A stretch of DNA of 64,000 bases from an uncultured Muribaculaceae bacterium (GCA_910587185.1 CAJULY010000008.1:1-64000), one strand, 5' to 3'; positions 8,313-15,902 are shown, numbered from the stretch's first letter. Translations and numbers: made by a program. Notes: generated from the sequence alone by a model not told the origin.

Positions 8313-9575
8313 ATGAACAAGATCCTTATTGTAGATGCCTCCGAATCCGACCGTCGGCTTATGTCGAGCCTGCTAACGCGGGTTGGATACGAGCCGATAG
8401 CCGTTGATACAATGGAGGCTGCAAAAGAAGAGGTGGCGAAACTGCCATCCGGCGCAGTCGTGGTAACGGCGATGAAATTCGCCGGTGGCACCGCGCAGGA
8501 ATTAGTCAACTGGCAAAAGCGCGAGGGTTACAAATTCCCCGTGATTGCCATAGTGGATAACCTGAATCCGTTGGAAATAGCCGATGTGATGAAAGGCTGG
8601 GGTGCCGTTGCCATCATCCAGCGTCCGGCAATAGACAAGCAGCTTGTCGAGACTGTCGGCAGATATGCCAGACCAGAAAAGGTGGTGCTGACGCTTACCG
8701 ATGACCTTATCCCACGGCAAAGCGAGGCGTTCAGGCGCATAGAAAAGTCCATAAGGACTATTGCCGCCACTAACGCCAACGCCATCATTTTCGGAGAATG
8801 TGGCACAGGCAAGGAGCAGATTGCAAAACAGATCTACCTCCACAGTTCCCGCGCTCAGAAACCATGCACGGTTATCGAAGCAGGCGGCGCGGCACTCGTG
8901 GGTCAGCATGACCCGACAACGCTCCGCAGTGAGATATACAACCGCATGGAAGGATATTTCAAGAAAGCCGATGGTGGAACAATCATCATAAAAAACGTGC
9001 AGTTGCTGTCGTTTGACAAACAATCGGTACTGCTGCATATTCTTGAAAACGAGCATCCCGATGTCCGTGTGATATGCACCGCAGAACCGGAGTTGCTGAA
9101 GATGGTGTCTGGAAAGAGATTCCGCCCCAACCTCTTTTATATTCTGCGGCAGGTGGATATTGCCGTACCGCCGCTAAGAGAGGTATCCGAGGATGTAGAA
9201 TCCTTGTCGGATTACTTTCTGACCCTCTATGCCCATAAAACAGAACATGATAGAAAACGGCTCGATGTCTCCGCGACAAAAGCCCTCAGACTTCATCTGT
9301 GGCCCGGCAACATAAGGGAACTGAAAGATGTGATCCTGTTCGCCGCTTTCCACACATCAGATGATGTCATAACCGCGTCCGACCTTAATTTCAGCCAGTC
9401 GGAACCGGAGCCTGACACAAGTCTGCGGTTGCAGGAGCCGGAAAGGGAAAAAACCAAAATCATCGCCGCATTGCGGCAGGCAGAAGGGAATAAATCCCAA
9501 GCGGCAAGGCTGTTAGGCATAGGTCGTTCAACGCTTGATTACAAGCTCCGCCAGTACGGAATAAAGAAGTATTGA
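8313..9575 (+). CDS. degenerate NtrC-like regulator (receiver + AAA+ + Fis HTH)
   Basis: A 420-aa protein with the layout of a sigma-54 enhancer-binding response regulator. Residues 1-120 look like a receiver, 135-350 an AAA+ domain and 375-418 a Fis-type HTH (NKSQAARLLGIGRSTLDYKL). Key catalytic features are lost: the phospho-acceptor Asp position is Thr52, the Walker B DE is replaced by KN (GGTIIIKNV), and no GAFTGA loop is present. Walker A is kept (GECGTGKE, 161-168). It probably binds DNA and acts without sigma-54 remodelling (inference). RteB-like regulators are known in Bacteroides conjugative elements and it may derive from that group. No histidine kinase is adjacent. Confidence 0.8.
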   Translation: MNKILIVDASESDRRLMSSLLTRVGYEPIAVDTMEAAKEEVAKLPSGAVVVTAMKFAGGTAQELVNWQKREGYKFPVIAIVDNLNPLEIADVMKGWGAVAIIQRPAIDKQLVETVGRYARPEKVVLTLTDDLIPRQSEAFRRIEKSIRTIAATNANAIIFGECGTGKEQIAKQIYLHSSRAQKPCTVIEAGGAALVGQHDPTTLRSEIYNRMEGYFKKADGGTIIIKNVQLLSFDKQSVLLHILENEHPDVRVICTAEPELLKMVSGKRFRPNLFYILRQVDIAVPPLREVSEDVESLSDYFLTLYAHKTEHDRKRLDVSATKALRLHLWPGNIRELKDVILFAAFHTSDDVITASDLNFSQSEPEPDTSLRLQEPEREKTKIIAALRQAEGNKSQAARLLGIGRSTLDYKLRQYGIKKY

Positions 9576-9577
9576 GA

Positions 9578-9632
9578 GTGTGTCATTACATTTGATTAGA
9601 ATAACCGGATCCTAATGAGTGTCATGACACAC
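9578..9632. repeat. inverted repeat between convergent genes
   Basis: GTGTGTCAT (9578-9586) and ATGACACAC (9624-9632) are perfectly complementary, and TGTCATGACA within the right arm is itself a palindrome. It lies between the convergent regulator and mobA-like genes. It could be a bidirectional terminator or a binding site for the adjacent HTH regulator. Confidence 0.4.
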
Positions 9633-9640
9633 ATTATTGT

Positions 9641-10069
9641 TTAATCATTGCTGTCGCGTCTCCAATAGGCATCAAAGCGGTTCGCTATCGCGACAATTTC
9701 GCGGTTTGTTTTTACCAAGTCAATGGTAACCTGTTCCAATCGGTAGAGTGCGCTCATGGCTTTCTTTTCGGTGAAGTTCTCCCGTAATGTCCTTACAAGA
9801 GTGTCGTAATCCACCACCAATGTGCGGTAGTGAGAATTGAGAGAGGATAGTTTGTCAATGAAAATCCGTGTGTTTTCATCGACCACAAAAACCTTGAAAG
9901 GCTTTCCGAGTAGAACACTTTTTATAAATGCCGCTTTGTTGACGGCTCCCGATTTATCGAACAGGGAGAGGAATACCGTGTTCTCCGCCGCGTCGAATCT
10001 CACGACGTAGCGGTGGACAGACGGATTTATCTTGTGGGGCCGTCCGCCCTGATTAAAGTTCTGTTTCAT
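9641..10069 (-). CDS. MobA-like mobilisation accessory protein
   Basis: A small basic protein of 142 aa (M14 of a longer reading) starting MKQNFNQGGRPHKINP, followed by HRYVVRFD. This resembles the short MobA proteins that sit next to the relaxase in CTnDOT-type Bacteroides elements. The middle and C-terminal halves look helical (LRENFTEKKAMSALYRLEQ). No relaxase (MobB) follows downstream, where the family normally has one, so this looks like a remnant or a helper that works with a relaxase in trans. An ATG 39 bp upstream is also possible. The family match is from memory of the sequence pattern, so moderate confidence. Confidence 0.6.
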   Translation of the reverse strand: MKQNFNQGGRPHKINPSVHRYVVRFDAAENTVFLSLFDKSGAVNKAAFIKSVLLGKPFKVFVVDENTRIFIDKLSSLNSHYRTLVVDYDTLVRTLRENFTEKKAMSALYRLEQVTIDLVKTNREIVAIANRFDAYWRRDSND

Positions 10070-10313
10070 TTCTGGGATAAAATTTAGTGGGTGATGTGGG
10101 ATTGCCAACCGCAGGTTTCATCGTGGGTATTTCGACTTTGGAGAAATACCGGCCCCATGCAATGGCAAGGGTTTCGGGGCACAATCTTGGTTACAAGTGC
10201 CTCGGAACATACCTTGCCATGCACGTTTGTGCATCCGAACTGATAATGAGAATATTGTAATCGGAACCCGCCTTGAATGTTGTACGAAAGTTGTACGCAA
10301 TGGTGGGCGATTC

Positions 10314-10345
10314 ATAATATCGGTGCCGATTCATACCGATATTAT
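10314..10345. repeat. 11-bp perfect inverted repeat upstream of mobA-like gene
   Basis: ATAATATCGGT (10314-10324) is complementary to ACCGATATTAT (10335-10345), with a 10-base loop. Such hairpins often flank nic sites in transfer origins. Function inferred from position only. Confidence 0.45.
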
Positions 10346-10589
10346 AATGGTGCGCAGTCCTTGAAACGGCGGTCAATGAGAGAACAACCGCGAGTGTCGG
10401 CTCCCGCAGATATAACAATCGGGTATGGTCGTTGAGTTTTCATCGAGAAAAAGTGGGGAAATGTTGGGCAACTTTGCGTAAAGGTCGGGAAGTGCCTGAC
10501 AATCAGAAATCTTTTCAGACACAGTCGTCGTTCTACTTGCGCAGAGGCTCAAATGCCGGAGGCGACAATGCCGAGACATTCGGGCGTTC

Positions 10590-10795
10590 AGACAAATGAC
10601 CATTCAAAGGTTCAATCAAATGTTTGTAGGTGTGTACGAACCTTTGTTTGTTTGCTTGTTTGTTTGAGCAATCAATCAAATGTTTGTTTGAGCATACGTT
10701 CTAACGCTTGTTTGAGCAATCAAACAATCAGTCAAATGTTCGTTTGAGCATACGTTCTAACAATCATTTGAACAAACATTCAAACAAACATTCTA
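10590..10795. repeat. TTTG/CAAA repeat block with 30-bp direct repeats
   Basis: A 30-bp unit, starting TCAAATGTTTGTTTGAGC and ending TACGTTCTAAC, occurs at 10676-10705 and again at 10732-10761 with one mismatch, a 56-bp period. Around them are many shorter copies of GTTTGAGCAATCAA and TCAAATGTTTG in both orientations. Spacing is irregular and spacers are themselves repetitive, so it is not CRISPR. It resembles an iteron or partition-site cluster. Confidence 0.6.
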
Positions 10796-10921
10796 ATGCC
10801 CCGTCTGTAAACAAGCCGATTCACGGAAACGGGGCAGCCTGACCCGGACACGGTTATCAAGCCGGGCGAATCAATGCGCAATGTGCGCACAGAATTCACC
10901 CACTAATCCCTCACCAAAAGT

Positions 10922-11206
10922 ATGGACTACATTATGATTGAGCGCACCGTTTATGACGCGATGGTGTCAGCTCTATTCGAATGTCGGGAACTGCTGGCCA
11001 AATCCGTCAACAAACTTTCCGTCAATATGCGTCAGGAATGGATTGACAACCATTCCGCACAAGCTATTCTATGTCGTTCCCAACGGTCAATGGCGATGTT
11101 GCGTACCGAAGGGAAAATCGGATATGCCCTCATCGAAGGAAAGGTGTTCTATCCGGCAAACGAAATAGGGAAATTACTCACCAATAATTATGATAGATAT
11201 GACTGA
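10922..11206 (+). CDS. small excisionase-like HTH protein
   Basis: A 94-aa protein of the kind found in pairs in Bacteroides integrative elements, with a MerR/excisionase-type winged helix near the C-terminus. The pattern is Q-AILCRSQRSMAMLRTEGKI followed by the wing YALIEGKVFYPANEIGKLL. Its last 17 bp overlap the next gene, which has the same architecture, so the two are probably co-translated. Pairs like this in CTnDOT (Xis proteins) help excision and regulate transfer genes; that role is inferred here. Confidence 0.65.
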   Translation: MDYIMIERTVYDAMVSALFECRELLAKSVNKLSVNMRQEWIDNHSAQAILCRSQRSMAMLRTEGKIGYALIEGKVFYPANEIGKLLTNNYDRYD

Positions 11207-11495
11207 TAATGTTCCCTTGCTGACAAAAGTTGAACGAAAGGAAATATTCAAAATTATAGGCGAAATTAAGACAACAGCGGAAGACCTTGCCAAGCTGTCC
11301 AGACCGATGTTCAACGGATTGAGATTTCTATCCGATTCCGAACTATCACGTCGCCTGTCGGTCAGTAAATCCACCCTCGCCAACTACCGGTTGAAAGGAC
11401 TATTCGGCTTCTACTCTCTCGAAGGTAAAATCCTCTACGCTGAACACGAAATAGAAGCCTATCTTTACCGGAATTATCATCCTCCGTTCAAGTAA
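11190..11495 (+). CDS. small excisionase-like HTH protein, second copy
   Basis: A 101-aa protein (98 aa if it starts at the ATG at 11199). A helical N-terminus is followed by the HTH FLSDSELSRRLSVSKSTLAN and a wing GFYSLEGKILYAEHEIEAYL, the same layout as the preceding gene. The paralogous pair probably binds element DNA to promote excision or control expression. A terminator-like hairpin follows directly. Confidence 0.7.
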   Translation: MIDMTDNVPLLTKVERKEIFKIIGEIKTTAEDLAKLSRPMFNGLRFLSDSELSRRLSVSKSTLANYRLKGLFGFYSLEGKILYAEHEIEAYLYRNYHPPFK

Positions 11496-11506
11496 CTATC
11501 CACCTC

Positions 11507-11551
11507 AATCGCTCCGTCTGACTTTCATTGGTCTGTCGGAGCGATTTCTTC
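11507..11551 (+). terminator. hairpin after the excisionase-like pair
   Basis: AATCGCTCCG (11507-11516) pairs with CGGAGCGATT (11537-11546), a 10-bp stem with a 20-base loop that contains a further GAC/GTC pairing, followed by TCTTC. Confidence 0.5.
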
Positions 11552-11602
11552 ATTGGAGGATGAAACGGATATATCTCAGATAAAATGTTGGCTCATGAGC
11601 GG

Positions 11603-11629
11603 TTGGATGAAATATTTTTTGTAATTTTG
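11603..11629 (+). promoter_or_regulatory. promoter of the AlbA/HATPase gene
   Basis: TTGG at 11603-11606 and TAATTTTG at 11622-11629 match the Bacteroidota -33/-7 pattern with a 16-bp gap, somewhat short of the usual spacing. The -7 box lies 24 bp before the ATG at 11654. Confidence 0.6.
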
Positions 11630-11653
11630 CATATAGCCAACCCATAAATCCGA

Positions 11654-13093
11654 ATGATAGCTAAAGAGGACATATTGGAATTGCTGAGGTCAACCGAATC
11701 GTATCGCGTGGAACGCACTGTCAGTACAGGCAACATGGACAAGTTCTGTGAGGCTATCTGTGCGTTTGCCAACGATATGCCCGGCTCCCGCAAGAACGGC
11801 TATCTGATTATCGGAGCAAAAGATAATGGCAGTATTGCCGGTATGAAAGTTGACGATGCCCTGCTTAAGAAGATTGCGGGCATCCGTTCAGACGGCAATA
11901 TACTCCCGTTGCCGACCATGTCGGTTGAACGCTTTTCGTTTCCTGAAGGTGATTTGCTGGTTGCTGAGGTCAGACCTTCCGATTTGCCCCCGCTTCGATA
12001 TCGTGGCAGGGTATTTATCCGTGTCGGACCTCGCAGAGACATTGCTACTGAAGCGGAGGAGAGAATCCTTTCTGAACGTCGCTGTTCATTCATGGCAACC
12101 TTTGACGCGACACCTTGTATAAACGCCAAACTGGAAGATTTGGATATTGATTACATCAAGACCAAATATCTCCCGATGGTGTTTGATGATGAAACGCTTG
12201 CAACGGACAAACGCGATATCAAAGAGCAACTTGCATCAATACATCTCTACGACCGCGACAATGACTGTCCGACTTATGCAGGTATAATCCTTTTTGGCGT
12301 CAATCCCAAATATTTTCTTCTCGGCGATTATGTACAGTTTGTGCGGTTCGCCGGGAAAGACAAAGGAGGCGACATCCTTAATGAACGCCAGTTTGCCGGT
12401 CCTCTATACAGAATGTTACCGATACTGGAATCATTCGTAAAGGATGCCATAATCACACAGCGTCCCGTTCCCGAAACGCTGTTCCGTGAACGCACTGTCT
12501 GGAATTATCCGGAGGGGGCCATCCGAGAATTGCTAATGAATGCCTGTATGCATAGGGACTACCAGTCGAACATGCCTATCCGCCTGTATCAGTTTGATGA
12601 CTATATCGAAGTGATGAATGCCGGTGGACTGTATGGTGAAGCCCGTCCTGAAAACTTCCCGTCGGTCAATGACTATCGCAATCCTCTTGTGGCAGAAGCC
12701 ATGAGAATGATGAAGTATGTCAATAAATTCAACCGTGGTGTTACCCGTGTGCAGGAGATGCTGAAAGATAACGGCAATCCTCCGGCAGAATTTGACGTGA
12801 ATACAATCACTGCATTCCGCGTGAATGTCCATGCCACAAACGAATCCGACTTGTCAAAAGGCACAAGTCAGGGTACAAGTCAGGGCACAAGTCAAGATGA
12901 AAAGACCATTGAAGAAAAAATCATCGAGTTCTGCAAGGAGCCACGTTCATTAGCCGAGATAACCGAATTTTGTGGCTTCAAAGACAAACGCAAATTCCGC
13001 GAGCGTTATCTCAACCCTCTCCTCGGCACCCAAATCCAAATGACAATCCCGGCTAAACCCACAAGCCGTTTTCAGAAATATAAAGTTGTATAA
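11654..13093 (+). CDS. AlbA_2 (Schlafen)-type DNA-binding / HATPase_c_4 regulator
   Basis: A 479-aa protein often annotated as RecG-like helicase, but without helicase motifs. Residues about 5-130 form an AlbA_2 (Schlafen AlbA_2) domain. The middle contains the HATPase_c_4 signature YPEGAIRELLMNACMHRDY (about 289-307). The C-terminal 60 residues look like a winged helix (LAEITEFCGFKDKRKFRERY). A GTSQ-GTSQ-GTSQ linker, encoded by a tandem 12-bp repeat at 12860-12895, joins the last two parts. Members are thought to be transcriptional regulators and are frequent on mobile elements and near defence genes. It has its own promoter and ends 26 bp before the ParA gene, so it may control or be co-transcribed with the ParA operon. 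Confidence 0.8.
   Translation: MIAKEDILELLRSTESYRVERTVSTGNMDKFCEAICAFANDMPGSRKNGYLIIGAKDNGSIAGMKVDDALLKKIAGIRSDGNILPLPTMSVERFSFPEGDLLVAEVRPSDLPPLRYRGRVFIRVGPRRDIATEAEERILSERRCSFMATFDATPCINAKLEDLDIDYIKTKYLPMVFDDETLATDKRDIKEQLASIHLYDRDNDCPTYAGIILFGVNPKYFLLGDYVQFVRFAGKDKGGDILNERQFAGPLYRMLPILESFVKDAIITQRPVPETLFRERTVWNYPEGAIRELLMNACMHRDYQSNMPIRLYQFDDYIEVMNAGGLYGEARPENFPSVNDYRNPLVAEAMRMMKYVNKFNRGVTRVQEMLKDNGNPPAEFDVNTITAFRVNVHATNESDLSKGTSQGTSQGTSQDEKTIEEKIIEFCKEPRSLAEITEFCGFKDKRKFRERYLNPLLGTQIQMTIPAKPTSRFQKYKVV
12860..12895 (+). repeat. three tandem 12-bp repeats inside CDS (GTSQ linker)
   Basis: GGCACAAGTCAG, GGTACAAGTCAG and GGCACAAGTCAA follow each other directly and encode three GTSQ units. 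Being in-frame multiples of 12 bp, copy-number changes would only lengthen or shorten the linker. Confidence 0.85.
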
Positions 13094-13119
13094 TTGGTTT
13101 AATTTATTTTATTTTATAA

Positions 13120-13962
13120 ATGGAAGTAATAAGTCTCATTAATATGAAAGGCGGAGTAGGAAAAACTACGGTCGCAATAAATATTGCTCATTATATCGCC
13201 GAAAAGTTAAATAAGCGCGTCTTAATTATTGATGTGGACCCTCAGTTTAATGCTACGCAATGCCTTATGAATGATGATGACTACATAGAACATCTTCAAA
13301 AAGGGCAGGATACTATACTATCTGTTTTTCAGAATGACATTACAACAGAGATTTCGACAGTAACTGGTGCGGCAAAACGCAAAAGCAAGGAATTGTCGGA
13401 TATCCACACTGTTAATATCAGTAAGAATTTATTCCTTCTTCCGGGGAATTTAAATCTTTACCAACTCGAAATGGCAGCTGGTGCGGGTCGCGAAAATAGA
13501 CTTCGGAATTTTTTGGCATCAAAAAGTGAAGAATTCGATTTCGTAATAATTGACACTCCTCCTACTCCCTCTGTCTGGATGACCAGTGCATTAATAGCTT
13601 CTAATTATTATTTAATAGCTGTTAAGCCTGATCCATTATCAATGACAGGCATTGACTTATTAAAAGCCATAGTCAGTCAAAGAACAGATAATTATGCATT
13701 AACCATAAAATGCATCGGGATTATATTAAATATGGTCGAAGATCATACAATTGTTTATAAAGACGCATGTTCTTTTTTAACAAAAGAAAAATGGCGTAAA
13801 GATCTTGTTTTTGAGAAGCATATCCCTAAACGAACAAAAATAGCACGCGAGCAAACATCAAATCGATTCATTCTAGATTTGGATGATAATGATGCAAAAC
13901 GTGCATTATCTTCTATTGTTAACGAATTAATGGATAGAATCAATGGCAAAAAAACAAAATAA
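13120..13962 (+). CDS. ParA/Soj-family ATPase
   Basis: A 280-aa cytoplasmic ATPase of the ParA/MinD group. The deviant Walker A is KGGVGKTT (residues 10-17), Walker A' is IIDVDPQFNATQ (about 35-46) and Walker B is VIIDTPPTPS (about 142-151). No N-terminal HTH is present, as in short type Ib or chromosomal ParA proteins. It is the first of three overlapping genes in an AT-rich stretch unlike the flanking DNA, which suggests separate acquisition. The partner is not a recognisable ParB. The role could be partition or maintenance of the excised element, or an ATPase switch in a defence-like operon; the sequence does not decide. Confidence 0.88.
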   Translation: MEVISLINMKGGVGKTTVAINIAHYIAEKLNKRVLIIDVDPQFNATQCLMNDDDYIEHLQKGQDTILSVFQNDITTEISTVTGAAKRKSKELSDIHTVNISKNLFLLPGNLNLYQLEMAAGAGRENRLRNFLASKSEEFDFVIIDTPPTPSVWMTSALIASNYYLIAVKPDPLSMTGIDLLKAIVSQRTDNYALTIKCIGIILNMVEDHTIVYKDACSFLTKEKWRKDLVFEKHIPKRTKIAREQTSNRFILDLDDNDAKRALSSIVNELMDRINGKKTK

Positions 13963-14446
13963 AAAAGATATTAGCATTAATCAGTATCAGCAAGGCATAC
14001 TGGCTCTTGAGGAACTCGAATGGCTACTAGATTCACCTAGAGGACGCTCTCTGTTGTCTTCTCTCCCCAAGATGATTGAGAATCTTAGAGAAATAAATAA
14101 TTATAGAGGTTCTGTCTATGTCAATCGACAGAACATACGCTCTCTTGTAGGTGTGCTTCCTGAATTTTTTCAGAATTCAAACATTTTTCGCACAAATGCG
14201 GATATAGAACAGTTTGCTCGAGAAGTTTTAGGGGTTAATATTATTAATTTTGAAAAAAAATCCCGCACTGAAATAATTGGAGTAATAGTTTGTTCTGTTC
14301 CCAATTTTGAAGACAGCACATTTGAGGTATTAGGAAAATACCTTTCAAATATTGTTGATGATGAAAAAAAATGCAGTCAAGTGGCTAAAGAGAAAGAAAC
14401 AACAAACTTCTCTTGGAACGATACTATTAGCAAACTATTTAAGTGA
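13943..14446 (+). CDS. uncharacterised protein in ParA operon
   Basis: A 167-aa protein I do not recognise. It starts with a Lys-rich stretch (MAKKQNKKD), has a helical N-terminal half (EELEWLLDSPRGRSLLSSLP), and a middle part with VLPEFFQNSNIFRTNADIEQF. There is no signal peptide or TM segment. It overlaps the ParA gene by 20 bp and ends in TGATG, shared with the next gene, so the three products are probably made in fixed ratio and may form a complex. It occupies the position of a ParB or adaptor, but no HTH is obvious. Confidence 0.75.
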   Translation: MAKKQNKKDISINQYQQGILALEELEWLLDSPRGRSLLSSLPKMIENLREINNYRGSVYVNRQNIRSLVGVLPEFFQNSNIFRTNADIEQFAREVLGVNIINFEKKSRTEIIGVIVCSVPNFEDSTFEVLGKYLSNIVDDEKKCSQVAKEKETTNFSWNDTISKLFK

Positions 14447-15183
14447 TGACACGTCTGGTACAGAAAGATTTTGCTGCGTTTAGAGATTTTATCTGCAATT
14501 ATAACCTTCAGGCACTTAATGGCAATGAAGAGTTTTGGCAGATATATAAGTCCTCACATACCATGCTGTATGGTATAATGGCCTTGATATCTGAACTTAA
14601 TTACATTATTGAAGAAAAAGAGGCTTGTGGAGATGATGATAAAAAAGTTGACATTTTAGATATCGAAGTAGAGTATTTAAAAGAATGCTTTTCAGATTTA
14701 TCTTCAACAATTTTTATATCTGTACATGGTGCTTATAAGGGCGCTAGACTTCTGCTACGAAGTTCTATTGAGATGTTTCTTAGAGGGATGTTTTCTAAAG
14801 AGGTTCCTGAAATTCAGACAGAAAAAAACCTATATCGAGTATTTGAGTCCATAAAAAAAGCCCCCTCAATTGTAAAAGACGAATCCTATAAAATCCACTT
14901 TGATGAAATACATCAAATATATGCTGAATTATGCGCACATGCACATACAGCATCGAAATTACAAATGGAGGAAATTTATGCCCTTAATCTATTCCCGAAA
15001 TTTGAAACAGATGATTTAAAAAACTTCTCCTCAACCTTCAAAATTCTTGTTCGAGATTACATATTCATGATCTGTCATCGGTTTAATAAAGAATTTCATA
15101 CTATACACTTTGAGAATAGACAAGCGATATTAGATTGCCTAAATCGTAAAGAAAAGCCCATAGTTATGGGGGTTGCAGACTGA
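14446..15183 (+). CDS. uncharacterised helical protein, DUF5677/HEPN-like pattern
   Basis: A 245-aa mostly alpha-helical protein with no signal peptide. Two features recall the DUF5677/HEPN-like type: a helix with GARLLLRSSIEMFLRGMF (about 100-117) and a later helix DEIHQIYAELCAHAHTAS (about 153-170) with an L-x-x-H-x-H-like core. A strict HEPN RNase motif (R-x4-6-H) is not present. It starts with ATG in the TGATG overlap; a GTG 3 bp upstream is the alternative. It is the last gene of the ParA operon and is followed by a good terminator. A toxin or abortive-infection effector is possible but unproven. Confidence 0.7.
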   Translation: MTRLVQKDFAAFRDFICNYNLQALNGNEEFWQIYKSSHTMLYGIMALISELNYIIEEKEACGDDDKKVDILDIEVEYLKECFSDLSSTIFISVHGAYKGARLLLRSSIEMFLRGMFSKEVPEIQTEKNLYRVFESIKKAPSIVKDESYKIHFDEIHQIYAELCAHAHTASKLQMEEIYALNLFPKFETDDLKNFSSTFKILVRDYIFMICHRFNKEFHTIHFENRQAILDCLNRKEKPIVMGVAD

Positions 15184-15209
15184 ATTTAAAATACTTATGA
15201 CACAGAATA

Positions 15210-15250
15210 AAGTATTCTAGATTAAATAAACCTTAGAATACTTCTTTTTT
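15210..15250 (+). terminator. terminator of the ParA operon
   Basis: AAGTATTCTA (15210-15219) pairs with TAGAATACTT (15234-15243), a perfect 10-bp stem, followed by C and six T. It lies 27 bp after the stop of the third gene. Confidence 0.8.
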
Positions 15251-15504
15251 GCACCGTTGACGATTGCGACAATTTTGTCAGAGGAAAGTTTGAGGTAGAC
15301 TATGAAGACCTTTGTGTCCATTGTTCAATGACGCACATCTTTTGAACAATGTTGAATTGGTGGAAAAGACACATATTGAACCTCTGCATCTGGCGTTGTG
15401 GATAATGACGCGGTCGTAGCGAAGAATGGTAATTGGGCAGTTTTTGTGTTATCCCTGAATTTCACTTTGTTAAATAGATAAAGGGTGCTTTAACAATTAA
15501 AGCA
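15251..15504. other. non-coding stretch near element end
   Basis: No gene is supported. Short repeats occur (TTGTTCAATGA and TTTGAACAATGTTGAA near 15318-15357 form an imperfect inverted pair around TTGAACAAT). Could include regulatory or recombination sites. Confidence 0.3.
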
Positions 15505-15535
15505 TTGTAACTATGCCGGATTATTGCTAACTTTG
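15505..15535 (+). promoter_or_regulatory. consensus Bacteroidota promoter with no gene behind it
   Basis: TTG at 15505-15507 and TAACTTTG at 15528-15535 are separated by 20 bp, a perfect match to the -33/-7 consensus. No ORF of good quality follows before the terminator at 15718-15748. Confidence 0.6.
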
Positions 15536-15703
15536 CAATATCATAGAGGACTTTGAGAATCTGCAAGTGGTATGAGCGCAATAAACGTCCTGTGCAAAAT
15601 GCCCATAATGCCATAAGATATCAGTGGAGCAGATGATATTATCCACCGCAATAATGAATGTATGTAGTTGATAAACATGCAACTATATAAATGCAAACAA
15701 TGA

Positions 15704-15716
15704 TGGTGGCACCACA
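15704..15716 (+). repeat. putative distal attachment core (tRNA-Phe 3' end copy)
   Basis: TGGTGGCACCACA matches the tRNA-Phe end at 51-63 in 12 of 13 positions and is followed two bases later by a strong terminator, as an uninterrupted tRNA gene would be. It would put the element at roughly 61-15716. Confidence 0.45.
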
Positions 15717-15717
15717 G

Positions 15718-15748
15718 AAAGAGAGTTGCAGAAATGCAGCTCTCTTTT
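15718..15748 (+). terminator. terminator right after the distal att copy
   Basis: GAGAGTTGCA (15721-15730) pairs with TGCAGCTCTC (15734-15743) with one G-U; flanking AAA and TTTTT extend the stem. If the att reading is right, this was the original tRNA-Phe terminator before integration. Confidence 0.8.
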
Positions 15749-15853
15749 TCGTTCCCCCTGGCCGCCTGCGACAGCCCCACGGAAGCTGACGGTTAAACCG
15801 GATCAACGGATCAGATGCAAAAGCTGGTCAGATGCAAACACCGGTTGAAGTGT

Positions 15854-15883
15854 TAAAAAAAGCCTGCCCAAAATGAGCAGGCT
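15854..15883 (-). terminator. terminator of the radical SAM gene
   Basis: On the minus strand AGCCTGC (15883-15877) pairs with GCAGGCT (15867-15861), followed by seven T. It lies about 20 bp after the gene's stop. Confidence 0.8.
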
Positions 15884-15902
15884 GAGAGCAGGATTGAAAT
15901 CT

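Larger units (their letters stand above)
10070..10921. other. repeat-rich non-coding region, possible transfer origin
   Basis: No supported gene in this 850-bp stretch. It contains direct repeats of TTGTACG (10280-10286, 10291-10297), an 11-bp inverted repeat at 10314-10345 and a CAAACAAA-rich repeat block at about 10590-10795. In conjugative elements the space upstream of mob genes often holds oriT, so this is a candidate; no nic site can be assigned by eye. Confidence 0.45.
15541..15748 (+). ncRNA. candidate ~200-nt small RNA
   Basis: The consensus promoter (15505-15535) and an intrinsic terminator (15718-15748) bracket about 200 nt without a convincing reading frame; only a 14-codon frame starting near 15571 is seen. 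It could be an sRNA, a leader peptide transcript or the remains of an attachment region. Inference from signals only. Confidence 0.3.

Noticed and set aside
10590..10800. CRISPR array or small protein gene in the TTTG-rich repeats
   Set aside because: Repeats have irregular spacing and overlapping copies with no unique spacers; the 64-codon open frame there is a low-complexity product of the repeats.
11654..13093. RecG-like DNA helicase
   Set aside because: No helicase motifs; AlbA_2 and HATPase_c_4 patterns fit better.
15541..15780. 79-codon minus-strand frame near the island end
   Set aside because: Cys/His-rich nonsense composition, runs through two hairpins, no start context.
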